From assembly GCA_025128025.1 (NCBI GenBank), contig JAHLYR010000064.1:1-39121 (forward strand): a DNA stretch of 39,121 nt. The letters run 5' to 3'. Both the position numbers and the translations under genes were made by a program. Under the pieces are notes generated by a model. That model searched no databases, was not told the DNA's origin, and saw only the letters and a list, made by a program, of their open reading frames with translations. This DNA is from Synechococcus sp. CS-1330 (lineage in GTDB: Bacteria; Cyanobacteriota; Cyanobacteriia; PCC-6307; Cyanobiaceae). Numbering within the stretch: the first letter of the stretch is position 1; the number at the start of each line of letters is the position of its first letter. Positions 8,028 to 17,307 of the stretch are shown one piece after another.

Positions 8028-9560
8028 TCAAGCCGTTGGTCCCGTTGATCTGTGCCCCAGACGCCGGGCGCCCCTTAGCAGCTCCGCTTCCGTGTCCCCG
8101 TACACCGCTGCTGCTTCCGCGGCGCTGCGGCCAATGCAGGTCATGCCGAGCTTGCCGAATTCCGATAGGCAGCCCAGCAGGTGAAACACGCTGCCGCGCA
8201 ACTTAGCTGGGTCGAAGTGCAGCCCCGCCTCAGCCACGATGTCGATCAGATCCACCGGCAGCAGCCCGCGCAGGTGCGGCGCCGTGAGGTTGTCGGTGGC
8301 CTTGTAGTGCAGCGCCGGGCCGCTGGGGGCGTGATACAAACCGCTGGCTGAATCGAGACTGCCGCTGGTGATGGCGCTTAGCGCCATGTAGGGGTGGGTG
8401 GTGCCCCCCTGGCGCAGGTTCACCTCGATCGCCTGCAGGTCCCAGCGATCGCCAAAGCGCCGGGCGATGAAATCCACCGCATAGCGCTCCAGAGCCCCCT
8501 CTGCCGCTAGCGCCTCGCCCACCGCCTGGCCGTGGCGCATCAAGGCCTGCCGGTAGGTCTCGGCCGCCGGGAAGCTGCAGCCCAGGTAGGTCTGGCCGCT
8601 GGCGCCGCCCAGCACTTGCTCATGGCTCGAGAGCACCTCCACCAGCCCTGGCTGGCCCGCTGTGCCGGGATGAATCGTGCCTTGCACGCTCGGTGAGCTG
8701 AGCTCCTCCCCTCCTTCCAGCCAAGCCTCCACCAGCGCCCCCTGCCCCGCCAGCTGCTCCTTCCAGCTGGGGGAGGGCATCGGCAGCGCCTCAACGGACT
8801 GCCGCAACCGCCGGCGCCGCTCAGCGCCACTGAGCCCGGCCAGCTGCAGGGGTTCGAGCGGCAAAGGGGCATTGCCCTCGCCGCTGAAGCCCTCATTGAG
8901 CTTCACCACGCACTGGCGCAGCTCGGGGTGGGCTTCCCAAAGTTCAGCCGCTGCTTCTGTGAGGTCGTCGAGGTTGTGGGTGAGGGCCGAGCCGGGTGGG
9001 TGGGGCACGCCGCAGCGGGCGAAAAGCTCGCGGCTGCCGGCCTTGCTGCCCCAATAGCCCAGGGCTGGATCGGTGCCCAGCAGCGGTACCTGCAGCCGCT
9101 CCGAGAGCTGGCGTTCCAGGTCGCTCACCACAAAGCAGTTGATGAAGCTGCGCCCCGGCCGCAGCAGCTCGGCGATGCGCCCCAGCAGGGCCGGCCGCTC
9201 CAGCAGCTTGGCGGTGAGGGGCCGGTTGGAGGCGTCGTCGGTGTCGACCAGGTGCAGCCGCCGCCGCGCGTGGGAGGTGGGTACCCCCGGCAGCAGCTCC
9301 AACACCGCATCCACCACCAGCTCCCCCAGCGGTTTGCTGGTGGCGTACACCATGCGCACCCCCGGATCCCGCAGCCGGATCAGCGAAAACAGCTGGCGCT
9401 CCTCATAGTGGTGGGCGCCGGTCACCAGGTCGATCTGGTTCTGGTCCATCGACAGCGACGGCACCATCAGCACGTCCACATCTGGCCCCTGGGCTGCGGT
9501 GCTCTGGCCCCACTGCGGCTGCAGTTGGGCCTGGAGCTCGCGGAAGCTGAGCAATGTCAT
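8028..9560 (-). CDS. ATP-grasp ligase, peptide ligase PGM1-related
   Basis: The protein has about 510 residues from the ATG at 9560 (525 if an upstream in-frame codon at 9605 is used). It looks like the cyanobacterial proteins named after PGM1, the ATP-grasp peptide ligase of pheganomycin synthesis. In 525 numbering, YWGSKAGSRELFARCGVP (184-201) is the pre-grasp region, VVKLNEGFSGEG (233-244) is the nucleotide-binding strand with its Lys and a Gly-rich loop, and QAIEVNLRQGGTTHPYMAL holds the metal-binding Glu and Asn near the C terminus. Such enzymes join a carboxylate to an amine using ATP; the substrates here are unknown. No peptide-precursor gene is evident, although a 56-residue gene lies immediately downstream. 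The gene is divergent from the SemiSWEET gene. Confidence 0.75.
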   Translation of the reverse strand: MTLLSFRELQAQLQPQWGQSTAAQGPDVDVLMVPSLSMDQNQIDLVTGAHHYEERQLFSLIRLRDPGVRMVYATSKPLGELVVDAVLELLPGVPTSHARRRLHLVDTDDASNRPLTAKLLERPALLGRIAELLRPGRSFINCFVVSDLERQLSERLQVPLLGTDPALGYWGSKAGSRELFARCGVPHPPGSALTHNLDDLTEAAAELWEAHPELRQCVVKLNEGFSGEGNAPLPLEPLQLAGLSGAERRRRLRQSVEALPMPSPSWKEQLAGQGALVEAWLEGGEELSSPSVQGTIHPGTAGQPGLVEVLSSHEQVLGGASGQTYLGCSFPAAETYRQALMRHGQAVGEALAAEGALERYAVDFIARRFGDRWDLQAIEVNLRQGGTTHPYMALSAITSGSLDSASGLYHAPSGPALHYKATDNLTAPHLRGLLPVDLIDIVAEAGLHFDPAKLRGSVFHLLGCLSEFGKLGMTCIGRSAAEAAAVYGDTEAELLRGARRLGHRSTGPTA

Positions 9561-9620
9561 GGGAGTGGGGGCAGGATCGAGTGCCAGCTCCCATGCTGAC
9601 GGCACGCTCGCCCAATCCCC

Positions 9621-9908
9621 ATGGCAGTTCCTTTGGTTAGTCCTGCTGTGCGCGCCCTTGGATACCTGGCGGCGTTGCTCACCACCTTGAGCTTCTTCCC
9701 CCAGGCCCTCAAAACCCTGCGCAGTGGCGATACCAGCGCCATCTCCCTGCGCATGTACGGCCTGTTTGTCGCCGGCATTGCCCTGTGGGCCATCTACGGG
9801 TTTTACACAGGCGATGACCCTTTGATCGTGGCCAACCTGGTCACCCTGGTGCCCGCGGGGATCGTGCTGGAGCGCAAGCTGCAGTCACTGCGCGCCCCGC
9901 GCCGATGA
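9621..9908 (+). CDS. SemiSWEET-type sugar transporter (PQ-loop)
   Basis: This 95-residue protein has three predicted helices forming one PQ-loop triple-helix bundle. The FFPQALKTLRSGDTSAISL motif (residues 25-43) with its Pro27-Gln28 is diagnostic of bacterial SemiSWEETs, which dimerise to move sugars such as sucrose or glucose across the inner membrane. The length is exactly that of the family. The start is the ATG at 9621. The stop TGA overlaps an ATG (ATGA, 9905-9908) that opens a short, apparently frameshifted frame. The gene is divergent from the ATP-grasp gene. The transported sugar cannot be read from the sequence. Confidence 0.92.
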   Translation: MAVPLVSPAVRALGYLAALLTTLSFFPQALKTLRSGDTSAISLRMYGLFVAGIALWAIYGFYTGDDPLIVANLVTLVPAGIVLERKLQSLRAPRR

Positions 9909-10016
9909 GGACCCGGATCCGCCCAGCCCTGGACTCGCTGCTGCACGGCCTGGCGGCGCAAGCTGGCGGCCTACACCCTGCTCGAGGCCTGGCAGCAATT
10001 TGAGGAGCCGGCCTAG
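9905..10016 (+). pseudogene. Frameshifted micro-gene after SemiSWEET (about 36 residues if restored)
   Basis: An ATG overlapping the SemiSWEET stop opens MRTRIRPALDSLLHGLA and then runs into a frame ending at TGA after 32 codons. In the +1 frame the sequence continues as a very protein-like end, [19 protein letters not shown], with TAG at 10014-10016. Removing one G in the GGCGGCG run near 9950-9956 would join the two parts into a 36-residue amphipathic protein. The TAG overlaps the stop of the convergent 7TM-HD gene, as a normal convergent gene would. It may be a real frameshift, a sequencing error, or chance. A read-through of the SemiSWEET stop would reach the same TAG. Confidence 0.35.
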
Positions 10017-12082
10017 GCGCTATAGCCCTTTCTGGCTGGGATCGGGTAGGCGATCCGCCTGTGGCGCATTCGCCGCCACACCCGCACGAAGGCCCGGATC
10101 AGTAGTTCCAGTTCGGCCCGACTGATGCCACTTTCGGCTAGCTGGTTGTCGTCCTGGCGGGCTTCGATGATGCGGCGCACCATCTGGCGAGCCTCGCTTT
10201 CGCAAGTGCCGGGCGGCAGGGAGCGCAGGGCGGCTTCGCAGCCATCGGCCAGCATCAAGATCGCCGTCTCCCGGCTGCGGGGCGTTGGCCCCCGATAGCG
10301 GAAGCGCTCCTCGGCCACGCCCGGCTCCCGTTCGCGGGCATGGTGCAGGAAGTAGCCCATCTTCAAGGTGCCCTGGTGCTCTGGGATGAAGTCGGCCAGG
10401 GGGCGCGGCAGCCGGTAGCGGCGGGCCAGCTTCAACCCCTCATCCACATGGGCCTGCAGGATGGCGGCGCTGGCGAAGGGGTCGTCAAGGCTGTCGTGGG
10501 GGTTGGCGCCCTCGCCCTGGTTCTCAATAAACCATTGGGGGCCATGCAGCTTGCCCACGTCGTGATACAGCGCCCCGGTGCGCACCAGATCGATGTCGGC
10601 GTGGATGGCCCTCGCCCCCTCCTCCGCCAGGCCCGCGATCATCAAGGTGTGCTCGAAGGTGCCGGGTGCTTCCACCGAGAGCCGCCGCAGCAGGGGCCTT
10701 TGCAGGTCGGCCAGCTCCATCAACCGCGCCCGCGTCACCAGGCCAAAGAAGGTTTCCACCAGTGGCGCCAGCAGCAGGCCCGCCATCAGCAGTCCGCCCA
10801 GCAGCAGGGCTTCGCTCATGAGGTCCACCTGGGCCACCGCTCCCGGCCCCTGCAGCCCCCATTGCAGCAGTAACCACTGCACTAGCAGCCCAGCGCCGGG
10901 CAGCAGCACCGCCAGTTGCAATAGTTCGGCCCTGCTGCGCTGTCGTCCGGCCGCCAGGGCCGCCAGGCTGCCCACCGCTGCCGCCACCAGCAGCCGCACT
11001 CCCATCAAGGCCGTGATCGGCATCGGCCACAGGAAGCTGGCTGCCGCCAGCCAGGCCAAACCGCAGGGGGTGCCCAGGCCTTGGGCCAGCAGCAGCGCCG
11101 GGGGCACCAGCAGCACCAGCGGACTAGCCAGCGGCCCCAGCCACAGCGCAAAACCCTGTACTACCAGCAGGGCCCCCAGGGCCAGCAGCGCTTGCCGCGG
11201 CTCCAGGCAGGCCCGCCAGCGGCGCAGCACCAGCACCAGCACGCCAGCCATGGCCAGCGCTTCAAGAAAATGACCAAGCCAGGCCAGGGGCCGCGGCCGC
11301 CGGTTCACCAGCCCGAAGTAATCGAGTACGTCAAAGGCCTGGGGACTGATCTTGTCGCCCTGACGGGTGATCAGATCTCCCTGCTGCACCGTGATCGTGG
11401 GGATCCCCTGCTGGGTGATCAACGCCTCGATGCGTCGCTGGCTAAGGCCTGGATCACTGCGCAGGTTGGAGTGGCCTTGCAGGGAGCTAGCCAAAAGCCG
11501 TGCCCCCAGCCCCCGCGGTAGCGGTGCCAAGGGCTCGAGCTGCAGGGTGGCCGCCTGCAGCAGCTGGCCTTCTGCCACCCCAGCTGCCAGCCCCTGGCTG
11601 AGCATGCGCAGCTGGGCTTGACGCACTTCCCGGCCCCAGGCCGTGAGCTGGGTGCCCCCGGCGTTCCGCAGCCAATTGCGCTCCTCGGTGGTGATTGCCA
11701 CCGGTTCGATGCGCTGCTGGTCTGATTTGGCCTGCTGCTCCACCGCCTGCAGAACCTGCTCCAATTTCTGACGCAACTGCCCGTTGGCCTGCTCATCCAC
11801 CACTTGCACCGTGCTGCGAGGCACCAACTCCTGGCGCCGCTTCTCCAGGGCGTTGCTATCCACCACCATTGCCGCCTGTGGCGCCTTAGCAGTGAAGGGC
11901 GCCTCCATCCCGGGTCGCAGGCTTGGCTCCACCAACCAGGGCCAACTCGATACCAGGGCCACCAGGGAGCACACCAGCAGCACTGACGCTGTATCGCGAT
12001 TGCGCCAAAGTCCCGGCGAATGCCGCGGGCGCTCCAGCCGCAATAGCTGCCGCCACAGGGTTCGCAGCCGCCTTGACACCAT
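10013..12082 (-). CDS. 7TM-HD family membrane phosphodiesterase (PgpH/YqfF-like)
   Basis: The 689-residue membrane protein has the full domain order of the 7TM-7TMR_HD family: a short cytoplasmic N terminus, one helix (about 33-50), a large extracytoplasmic region (about 55-260) with [15 protein letters not shown], seven membrane helices (about 270-450), and a C-terminal HD domain. The HD metal ligands are visible: [14 protein letters not shown], then [13 protein letters not shown] (His507-Asp508), [16 protein letters not shown] and FIPEHQGT. Characterised relatives (Listeria PgpH) hydrolyse cyclic di-AMP. In cyanobacteria this activity is probable from homology. It is divergent from folD, with 69 bases between starts. 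Its stop overlaps the frameshifted micro-gene stop. Confidence 0.9.
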   Translation of the reverse strand: MVSRRLRTLWRQLLRLERPRHSPGLWRNRDTASVLLVCSLVALVSSWPWLVEPSLRPGMEAPFTAKAPQAAMVVDSNALEKRRQELVPRSTVQVVDEQANGQLRQKLEQVLQAVEQQAKSDQQRIEPVAITTEERNWLRNAGGTQLTAWGREVRQAQLRMLSQGLAAGVAEGQLLQAATLQLEPLAPLPRGLGARLLASSLQGHSNLRSDPGLSQRRIEALITQQGIPTITVQQGDLITRQGDKISPQAFDVLDYFGLVNRRPRPLAWLGHFLEALAMAGVLVLVLRRWRACLEPRQALLALGALLVVQGFALWLGPLASPLVLLVPPALLLAQGLGTPCGLAWLAAASFLWPMPITALMGVRLLVAAAVGSLAALAAGRQRSRAELLQLAVLLPGAGLLVQWLLLQWGLQGPGAVAQVDLMSEALLLGGLLMAGLLLAPLVETFFGLVTRARLMELADLQRPLLRRLSVEAPGTFEHTLMIAGLAEEGARAIHADIDLVRTGALYHDVGKLHGPQWFIENQGEGANPHDSLDDPFASAAILQAHVDEGLKLARRYRLPRPLADFIPEHQGTLKMGYFLHHAREREPGVAEERFRYRGPTPRSRETAILMLADGCEAALRSLPPGTCESEARQMVRRIIEARQDDNQLAESGISRAELELLIRAFVRVWRRMRHRRIAYPIPARKGYSA

Positions 12083-12151
12083 TCCAAAACGCTAGCGGGC
12101 CCTAGGCCGGGCGGGATTGCAAGCTGGGGAGGCGTGCTTGCTTTCTGCACC

Positions 12152-13030
12152 ATGGCCACCCGTATGGACGGCCGCCAGCTGGCCGGTGAGATCGAACTCC
12201 GGTTGCAGGCGACGATCGCTGAGCGACTGAAAGCTGTGGGTCGCCCGCCTGGTTTGGCGGTGTTGCGGGTGGGCGACGACCCGGCCAGCGGTGTTTACGT
12301 AGCTAATAAGGTGAAGGCCTGCGCCCGGGTGGGCATCACCAGCCTGGGCGCCCACCTCAATGCTGGCTCCAGTGCGGCCGAAGTGCTGGCAGCACTGGAG
12401 CAGCTCAACGCCGATCCCGCCTGCGACGGCATTCTGCTGCAGCTGCCCCTGCCTGCCGGCCTAGACGAAGGCCCGCTGCTGCTGGCGATCGACCCGGAGA
12501 AGGATGCCGACGGCCTGCACACCCTCAACCTGGGCCGGCTGCTCAAGGGCGAGCCTGGGCCGCGCAGCTGCACCCCAGCTGGTGTGATGGCCCTGCTGGC
12601 CCGCCACGGCGTGGCCCTTTCCGGCCAGCGGGCCGTCGCGGTTGGCCGCAGCATCCTGGTGGGCCAGCCGATGGCGCTGATGCTCCAGGCCGCCGATGCC
12701 ACCGTGAGCGTGGCCCACTCCCGCACCGCTGATCTCGCCGCCCTCACCCGCCAGGCCGACGTGCTGGTGGTTGCGGCCGGTCGGCCCCGCATGATCGGCG
12801 CCGAGCATGTCAAGCCTGGTGCCGTGGTGATTGATGTGGGCATCCACCGCACTGAGAGCGGCCTATGCGGTGACGTGCGCTTTGAGGAGGTGGAGCCCCT
12901 AGCCAGCGCCATCAGCCCCGTGCCTGGTGGCGTCGGCCCGATGACCGTCACCATGCTGCTGGTAAACACTGTGGTGGCCTGGTGCCGACGCGCCGGCGTT
13001 GCCCACAACCTGAGCGATCTGGTGCCTTAA
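12152..13030 (+). CDS. folD: Bifunctional methylenetetrahydrofolate dehydrogenase/cyclohydrolase
   Basis: FolD interconverts 5,10-methylene-THF and 10-formyl-THF using NADP(H), supplying one-carbon units in the cytoplasm. The 292-residue protein shows the family landmarks: [18 protein letters not shown] with the Tyr/Lys of the active site, [13 protein letters not shown], the NADP-binding segment [18 protein letters not shown], and the C-terminal [15 protein letters not shown] signature. I chose the ATG at 12152 (MATRMDGRQ), the usual beginning of the family, over a TTG at 12134. Length is normal. It lies 104 bases before crtE, an arrangement I recall from other picocyanobacteria. Confidence 0.97.
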   Translation: MATRMDGRQLAGEIELRLQATIAERLKAVGRPPGLAVLRVGDDPASGVYVANKVKACARVGITSLGAHLNAGSSAAEVLAALEQLNADPACDGILLQLPLPAGLDEGPLLLAIDPEKDADGLHTLNLGRLLKGEPGPRSCTPAGVMALLARHGVALSGQRAVAVGRSILVGQPMALMLQAADATVSVAHSRTADLAALTRQADVLVVAAGRPRMIGAEHVKPGAVVIDVGIHRTESGLCGDVRFEEVEPLASAISPVPGGVGPMTVTMLLVNTVVAWCRRAGVAHNLSDLVP

Positions 13031-13134
13031 CGGGAAGCCAGAGCTCTCGGCCGCAACGTTCCGCGCTCTTGAGCACCCTGCGCCACCCCGCCTGAGAGAA
13101 TCCCGCTAGCACGGAGGCCCCTGGCCGAAGCTCC

Positions 13135-14037
13135 ATGACCGCGGCGGACTCCAGCCTCTTTGACTTCGCCGCCTATCTGGAGGCGACTCGCCTGCGGGTG
13201 GAGGCGGCCCTTGATGGCTCCCTGGGGCCGGAGCGGCCCGAATCCCTGCGCGAGGCGATGCGTTATTCGCTGCTGGCTGGCGGCAAGCGGCTGCGGCCGA
13301 TCCTCTGCCTGGCGGCCTGTGAGCTGGCTGGCGGCGACAGCGAGCTGGCCATGCCCACGGCGGTGGCCCTTGAGATGGTGCACACCATGTCGCTGATCCA
13401 CGACGATCTGCCGGCGATGGACAACGACGATCTACGCCGCGGCCGCCCCACCAATCACAAGGTGTATGGCGAAGCCAACGCCATCCTGGCCGGCGATGCC
13501 CTGCTCACCCGCGCCTTTGAGATGGTGGCGCTGCGCAGCCCAGGCGTGCCGGCCGAGCGTTTGCTGGCGGTGGTGGGGGAGCTGAGCCTGGCCTCCGGTG
13601 CTCCCGGCCTGGTGGGCGGTCAGGTGGTGGATCTGGAGTGCGAGGCCAAATCCGTCGATCTCGACACCCTCGAATACATCCACCTGCACAAAACCGGCGC
13701 CCTGCTGCGGGCCTGCGTGCTCACCGGCGCCCTGATCGCCGCTGCCTCCGCGGAGCTGCTGGCCGCCCTGCGCACCTACGCCCGCGGCATTGGTTTGGCC
13801 TTCCAGATCATCGACGACATCCTTGATGTCACCGCCAGCAGTGAAGTGCTTGGCAAAACCGCCGGCAAGGACCTCACCGCCGACAAAACCACCTACCCCA
13901 AGCTGCTGGGCTTAGAGGAATCGCGCCAGCGGGCTGATGCCCTGGTGGCCGAGGCCAAGGAGGCCCTGGCTCCCTGGCAGGCCAGTGCCGCGCCCCTGCT
14001 TGCCCTGGCCGACTACATCACGAGCCGCGACCGATGA
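13135..14037 (+). CDS. crtE: Geranylgeranyl diphosphate synthase (polyprenyl synthetase)
   Basis: This 300-residue enzyme is a trans-isoprenyl diphosphate synthase that elongates allylic diphosphates with IPP. In cyanobacteria the CrtE/GGPS product feeds carotenoids, the chlorophyll phytyl tail and quinones. The first Asp-rich motif is DDLPAMD (Asp90, 91, 96), followed by [12 protein letters not shown]; the second is DDILD (Asp227-231). [12 protein letters not shown] near residue 48 is the IPP-binding GKR motif. FARM residues alone do not prove C20 chain length, so FPP synthase activity is possible, but context and length favour GGPP. Its TGA overlaps the next start (ATGA). Confidence 0.93.
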   Translation: MTAADSSLFDFAAYLEATRLRVEAALDGSLGPERPESLREAMRYSLLAGGKRLRPILCLAACELAGGDSELAMPTAVALEMVHTMSLIHDDLPAMDNDDLRRGRPTNHKVYGEANAILAGDALLTRAFEMVALRSPGVPAERLLAVVGELSLASGAPGLVGGQVVDLECEAKSVDLDTLEYIHLHKTGALLRACVLTGALIAAASAELLAALRTYARGIGLAFQIIDDILDVTASSEVLGKTAGKDLTADKTTYPKLLGLEESRQRADALVAEAKEALAPWQASAAPLLALADYITSRDR

Positions 14038-14519
14038 GTAACCCCGTGCTGATAGGCGTCTTCGACAACGGCGTGCTCTGGTGGGGCCTGGCGGCCTGTG
14101 GCGTTGCCCAGCTCTCCAAGCTGGTGATTGAGCTGGTGGTGCATCGCCGCTGGAATCCGCGGGTGCTGGTGGAAACCGGTGGCATGCCCTCGAGCCACTC
14201 GGCCCTGCTCACCGGCACCACCGCAGCCCTCGGTTGGGTGCAGGGCTTTGAGGGGCCCCTGTTTGCCCTGGCGGCCGTGCTTTGTTTTGTGGTGCTCTAC
14301 GACGCCTCCGGCGTACGCCGCGCCGCCGGCCTCACCGCCGCCCGCGTTAATGAGATGGGACCCGTCCCGAAGCCCCTCAAGGAAAATCTTGGCCACACCC
14401 GCCTGGAGGTGCTGATCGGTGCCCTGATCGGGCCGCTGGTGGCCTTGCCCGGGTTGGTGCTGGCTGGCTCGCCGCTGCATCTGGCCCAGGGCCTGGGTTG
14501 GTTCACCGCGGTTGGTTGA
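14034..14519 (+). CDS. Divergent PAP2 family protein (DUF212)
   Basis: The 161-residue membrane protein has about four helices and the DUF212 signature: [20 protein letters not shown], then [19 protein letters not shown] (residues about 48-66), then [14 protein letters not shown]. The SxxSH and RR-containing segments resemble the phosphatidic-acid-phosphatase 2 active site, so it may be a lipid or isoprenoid diphosphate phosphatase. No biochemical role is established to my knowledge. Translational coupling to crtE by a 4-base ATGA overlap makes an isoprenoid-diphosphate link attractive but unproven. The stop in turn overlaps the TTG start of the helicase gene. Confidence 0.88.
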   Translation: MSNPVLIGVFDNGVLWWGLAACGVAQLSKLVIELVVHRRWNPRVLVETGGMPSSHSALLTGTTAALGWVQGFEGPLFALAAVLCFVVLYDASGVRRAAGLTAARVNEMGPVPKPLKENLGHTRLEVLIGALIGPLVALPGLVLAGSPLHLAQGLGWFTAVG

Positions 14520-15976
14520 CTCGGTTGGCTGACCCCGAAGCTCCCGACTCAGCCGTGGCCCTCACCGCCGACCAACAGGTCGCAGTAGCGGCTTTTGCCG
14601 CTTGGCTGGCGGCGCCCGCAGATGGCACGCCCTTTGTGCTCAGTGGCTACGCCGGCACCGGCAAAACCTTTCTGTCGATGCGCTTTCTGGCCCAGGTGGA
14701 GGCCACTGGCCTCTGCTGGACCGTGGTGGCCCCCACCCATAAGGCCGTGGGTGTGCTGCGCTCCTACCTGGCTGGGGCTGGCCTTTCGCCCACCTGGTTT
14801 CCTTCCACCATTCACCGTCTGCTGCGGCTGAAACTCAAGCGCCAGCGCGATATCGAGCGCTGTGAGGAAACCGAGCAAACCGCCGTCGCCCTCGAGCACC
14901 TGGGCCTGGTGCTGATCGATGAGGCCTCGATGGTGGACTCCACCCTTCTGGAGATCAGCTTGCGCTGCGCCCACCCTTTTCGCACCCGGCTTGTGTTTGT
15001 GGGCGATCCGGCCCAGTTGCCGCCGGTTGGTGAACCCGTGAGCCCGGTGTTCAGCCTGGGCCGGGCCAGCCGGGCCGAGCTGCGTCAGGTGGTGCGCCAC
15101 CAGGGGCCGGTGCTGCGCCTGGCCTCGGGGTTGCGCCAGGGCGACCTGCCCTGCCGCCGCCCGCCGCGGCTGCCGCCGATCCGCAACGCCAGTGGTCAGG
15201 TGGCCCTGCTGGAGCGCGGCGCCTGGCTGCAAGCCGCCCAGGCAGCCCTGCGCCGCAGCGCCGAAACCGACAACCCTGATCTAGCCCGCATCCTTTGCTA
15301 CACCAACCGCTCCCTCGAGCAGCTGGTGCCGATCGCCCGCCGCGCCCTGCACGGCGAAATGGCCGACCAGCTGCCGGTGCTGCCAGGTGAGGTGCTGATC
15401 ACCCGCGCCGCCGTGATGGCTCCCGCCTGCCGCGAGGGTGAAGATGCCGCCGAGGAGCCGGACATGCTGCTGGGCTCCAACCGGGAGCTGGTGGTGCGCG
15501 ATGTCATGCCCGATCGCTGCGATCTGGCCGACTTCGGCGTGACTGATGCGCCGGTGATCGATACCCTCACAGCCCGGGTGGAGGCCGGCGATAGCCAGCT
15601 GAGCCTGCGGCTACTGCCGCCCCTGGGCTCGGCGGCCAGGATCGCCCTTGAGGCTGTGTTGGCCCGCCTACGCCAGCAGGCCAAGGACGCCGGCAAGCAG
15701 GACGGCAAGGGCCTGTGGCGCCGTTTTTTCCTGGTGCGAGATGCCTTTGCCTCCCTCGGTCCGGCCGCCGTTCTCACCGTGCATCGCAGCCAGGGCAGCA
15801 CTTTTGCCGAGGTGTTTGTGGATGGCGATGTGTTCTGGCCCAGCGACACCGTGCTGCGCCGCCAGCTGGTGTATGTGGCTGTGAGCCGGGCCAGCCAGAC
15901 GGTGTCGCTGGTGGCGAGCCCAGGTCCCCTCGCCGAGCAGCAGCTCTGGAGCGACTGGCTGCAGGCTGATTCCTGA
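14516..15976 (+). CDS. RecD-like ATP-dependent DNA helicase (superfamily 1)
   Basis: This 486-residue protein is an SF1 helicase of the RecD/Pif1-like branch. Walker A is GYAGTGKTFLS, motif Ia is VVAPTHKAVGVLR, Walker B is LVLIDEASMVD, motif III is VFVGDPAQLPPVG, and motifs V/VI appear as LTVHRSQGSTFAEVFVD and VYVAVSRASQ. The N terminus is short and there is no RecBCD-type N-terminal domain, so it acts without the RecD2 N-terminal HhH region. The start is probably TTG at 14516, overlapping the previous stop by 4 bases; an upstream TTG (14498) is possible. The role in DNA repair or replication is inferred from the family. Confidence 0.9.
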   Translation: MTRLADPEAPDSAVALTADQQVAVAAFAAWLAAPADGTPFVLSGYAGTGKTFLSMRFLAQVEATGLCWTVVAPTHKAVGVLRSYLAGAGLSPTWFPSTIHRLLRLKLKRQRDIERCEETEQTAVALEHLGLVLIDEASMVDSTLLEISLRCAHPFRTRLVFVGDPAQLPPVGEPVSPVFSLGRASRAELRQVVRHQGPVLRLASGLRQGDLPCRRPPRLPPIRNASGQVALLERGAWLQAAQAALRRSAETDNPDLARILCYTNRSLEQLVPIARRALHGEMADQLPVLPGEVLITRAAVMAPACREGEDAAEEPDMLLGSNRELVVRDVMPDRCDLADFGVTDAPVIDTLTARVEAGDSQLSLRLLPPLGSAARIALEAVLARLRQQAKDAGKQDGKGLWRRFFLVRDAFASLGPAAVLTVHRSQGSTFAEVFVDGDVFWPSDTVLRRQLVYVAVSRASQTVSLVASPGPLAEQQLWSDWLQADS

Positions 15977-16008
15977 TCTTTGATCACTTCCCTGATGGCT
16001 CTGACCGC

Positions 16009-16695
16009 CTAGGCAAGCCGCAGGCCCTCAATTCCCTGCCAGCCCAGATACAGCGCCAGGGCCACGCTCACCAGGCCCACCAGCAGGTCGCCCTTGGCGA
16101 ACAGCCACTGCTTGCCCCGCTCCAGCAGGGGCAGGATTCGCTCCGGGCCAACCAGCAGCAGGGCCAGCAGCGGCAGCAGTAGCAGGCTGGCGCTTACCAA
16201 GCTGAATACCCCAGTTGCCAGGAGCTCCTGGCCGCGGCCGAGCCCCGCTGACAGCAGGCTGCTGGCGGACTTGGCAAACAGAAACAGATCGTCGGGGCTG
16301 GCCACCTGCAGGCCGGCACTGATGGCCAGCAGCAGCGGCAGGGGCAGGGCACAGAACTGATCGAGGCGGCGCGTCCAGCCCGGCGGCCCCGCACCCTCTT
16401 CATTTTTATTCAGCAGCTCCTTCACCCCCAGCCCCAGCAGGGCGCCGGCGGCCAGTAGGTCGAGGCCGGTGAGGTGGTCGCTGCCCTTGTCCATGCTCAG
16501 CAGCAGGCCGTGGCCAACCGTGAGCAGCAGGGTTACGGCCAGGGCGGCGGTGACCAGCCAGCCCGCCACAAACAGCCCGCCCCGCTGCAGCGGCTTGGGG
16601 CCGAGCAGGAGCAGCAGCAGCAGGCCGATGTGCAGCGGCGAAAAGCCGATCGCCAAACCAAAAGCTGATAGCTCGCCGAGCAGGTTGGTACTCAT
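16009..16695 (-). CDS. GAP family membrane protein (Sap/LysE-like)
   Basis: This 228-residue protein has about six membrane helices. It begins with LSAFGLAIGFSPLHIGLLLL and has matching repeats in each half (GFSPLHI and ASPDDLFLF). This pattern fits the GAP/Sap family (related to the LysE exporter superfamily), named after the mycobacterial sulfolipid-1-addressing protein. A transport role for an amphipathic small molecule or lipid is plausible; the substrate is unknown. It is the last gene of the probable zwf operon: its ATG overlaps the histidine phosphatase stop (16692-16695). The stop faces the convergent helicase gene 32 bases away. Confidence 0.75.
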   Translation of the reverse strand: MSTNLLGELSAFGLAIGFSPLHIGLLLLLLLGPKPLQRGGLFVAGWLVTAALAVTLLLTVGHGLLLSMDKGSDHLTGLDLLAAGALLGLGVKELLNKNEEGAGPPGWTRRLDQFCALPLPLLLAISAGLQVASPDDLFLFAKSASSLLSAGLGRGQELLATGVFSLVSASLLLLPLLALLLVGPERILPLLERGKQWLFAKGDLLVGLVSVALALYLGWQGIEGLRLA

Positions 16696-17306
16696 GGTGG
16701 GGTCGTTATCTGGGCATTCCAGCGCACGACCGTGCGTCGTTCCCGCTCGTGGCCGAGCACCGACAGCGTGGCCGTATTCAGGTTGAACAGGGCCCCGCCT
16801 GCAGCCCCCAGCCCCAGCCAGCTGCCCGCCAGGCTGCGCAAGATATGGCCGTGGGCCACCAGGGCTATCGCTGGGGCCTGGGGGGAGACCAGGGATTCAG
16901 CCAGGGCGATCACCCTCTGGCAGCGCGCCTCCACCTGGGGGCAGCTTTCACCGTCGGGGCAGCCATGGCTCCATACGGTCCAGTCGGGCACCTGGGCGCG
17001 GATCTCGGCGGTGCTGATGCCCTCGTAGCGGCCGTAGTCCCACTCCTGCAGGTCGGGGCAGATCTGGGCGCCCTCCCCCAGGCCCGCCAGCTCGGCGGTG
17101 CGCCGGGCCCGTTGCAGCGGACTCACCAGCACGGCGGCAAAGCGCTGGCTCGCCAGCCCTGGCGCTAGGGCCCGGGCCTGGGCCTCACCCTCCGGCAGCA
17201 AGGGCAGGTCGGTGCGGCCGGTGTGGCGCCCGTCGAGGGCCCATTCGGTCATCCCATGGCGCAGCAGCCACAGTTCGAGCTGGGGAGGGGTGCTCAATTG
17301 AGGCAT
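16692..17306 (-). CDS. Histidine phosphatase family protein (phosphoglycerate mutase-like)
   Basis: The 204-residue protein carries the branch-1 signature LWLLRHGMTEW (catalytic His17 from the chosen ATG), GRTDLPLLPEGEAQARAL, LVSPLQRARRTAEL, and the second catalytic His in ALVAHGHILRSL. Members include CobC (alpha-ribazole phosphatase), GpmB-like and sugar-phosphate phosphatases. The nearby cobB gene makes a cobalamin role possible and the zwf context makes a sugar-phosphate role equally possible, so I give no symbol. I chose the ATG at 17306 (MPQLST), one base after the acylphosphatase stop, rather than 17324, which would overlap that gene. It overlaps the GAP gene by 4 bases. Confidence 0.88.
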   Translation of the reverse strand: MPQLSTPPQLELWLLRHGMTEWALDGRHTGRTDLPLLPEGEAQARALAPGLASQRFAAVLVSPLQRARRTAELAGLGEGAQICPDLQEWDYGRYEGISTAEIRAQVPDWTVWSHGCPDGESCPQVEARCQRVIALAESLVSPQAPAIALVAHGHILRSLAGSWLGLGAAGGALFNLNTATLSVLGHERERRTVVRWNAQITTPP

Positions 17307-17307
17307 C

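Noticed and set aside
7849-8031. 60-codon minus-strand frame
   Set aside because: It competes with the more protein-like 56-residue frame at 7817-7987 and is Gly/Arg/Ala-rich.
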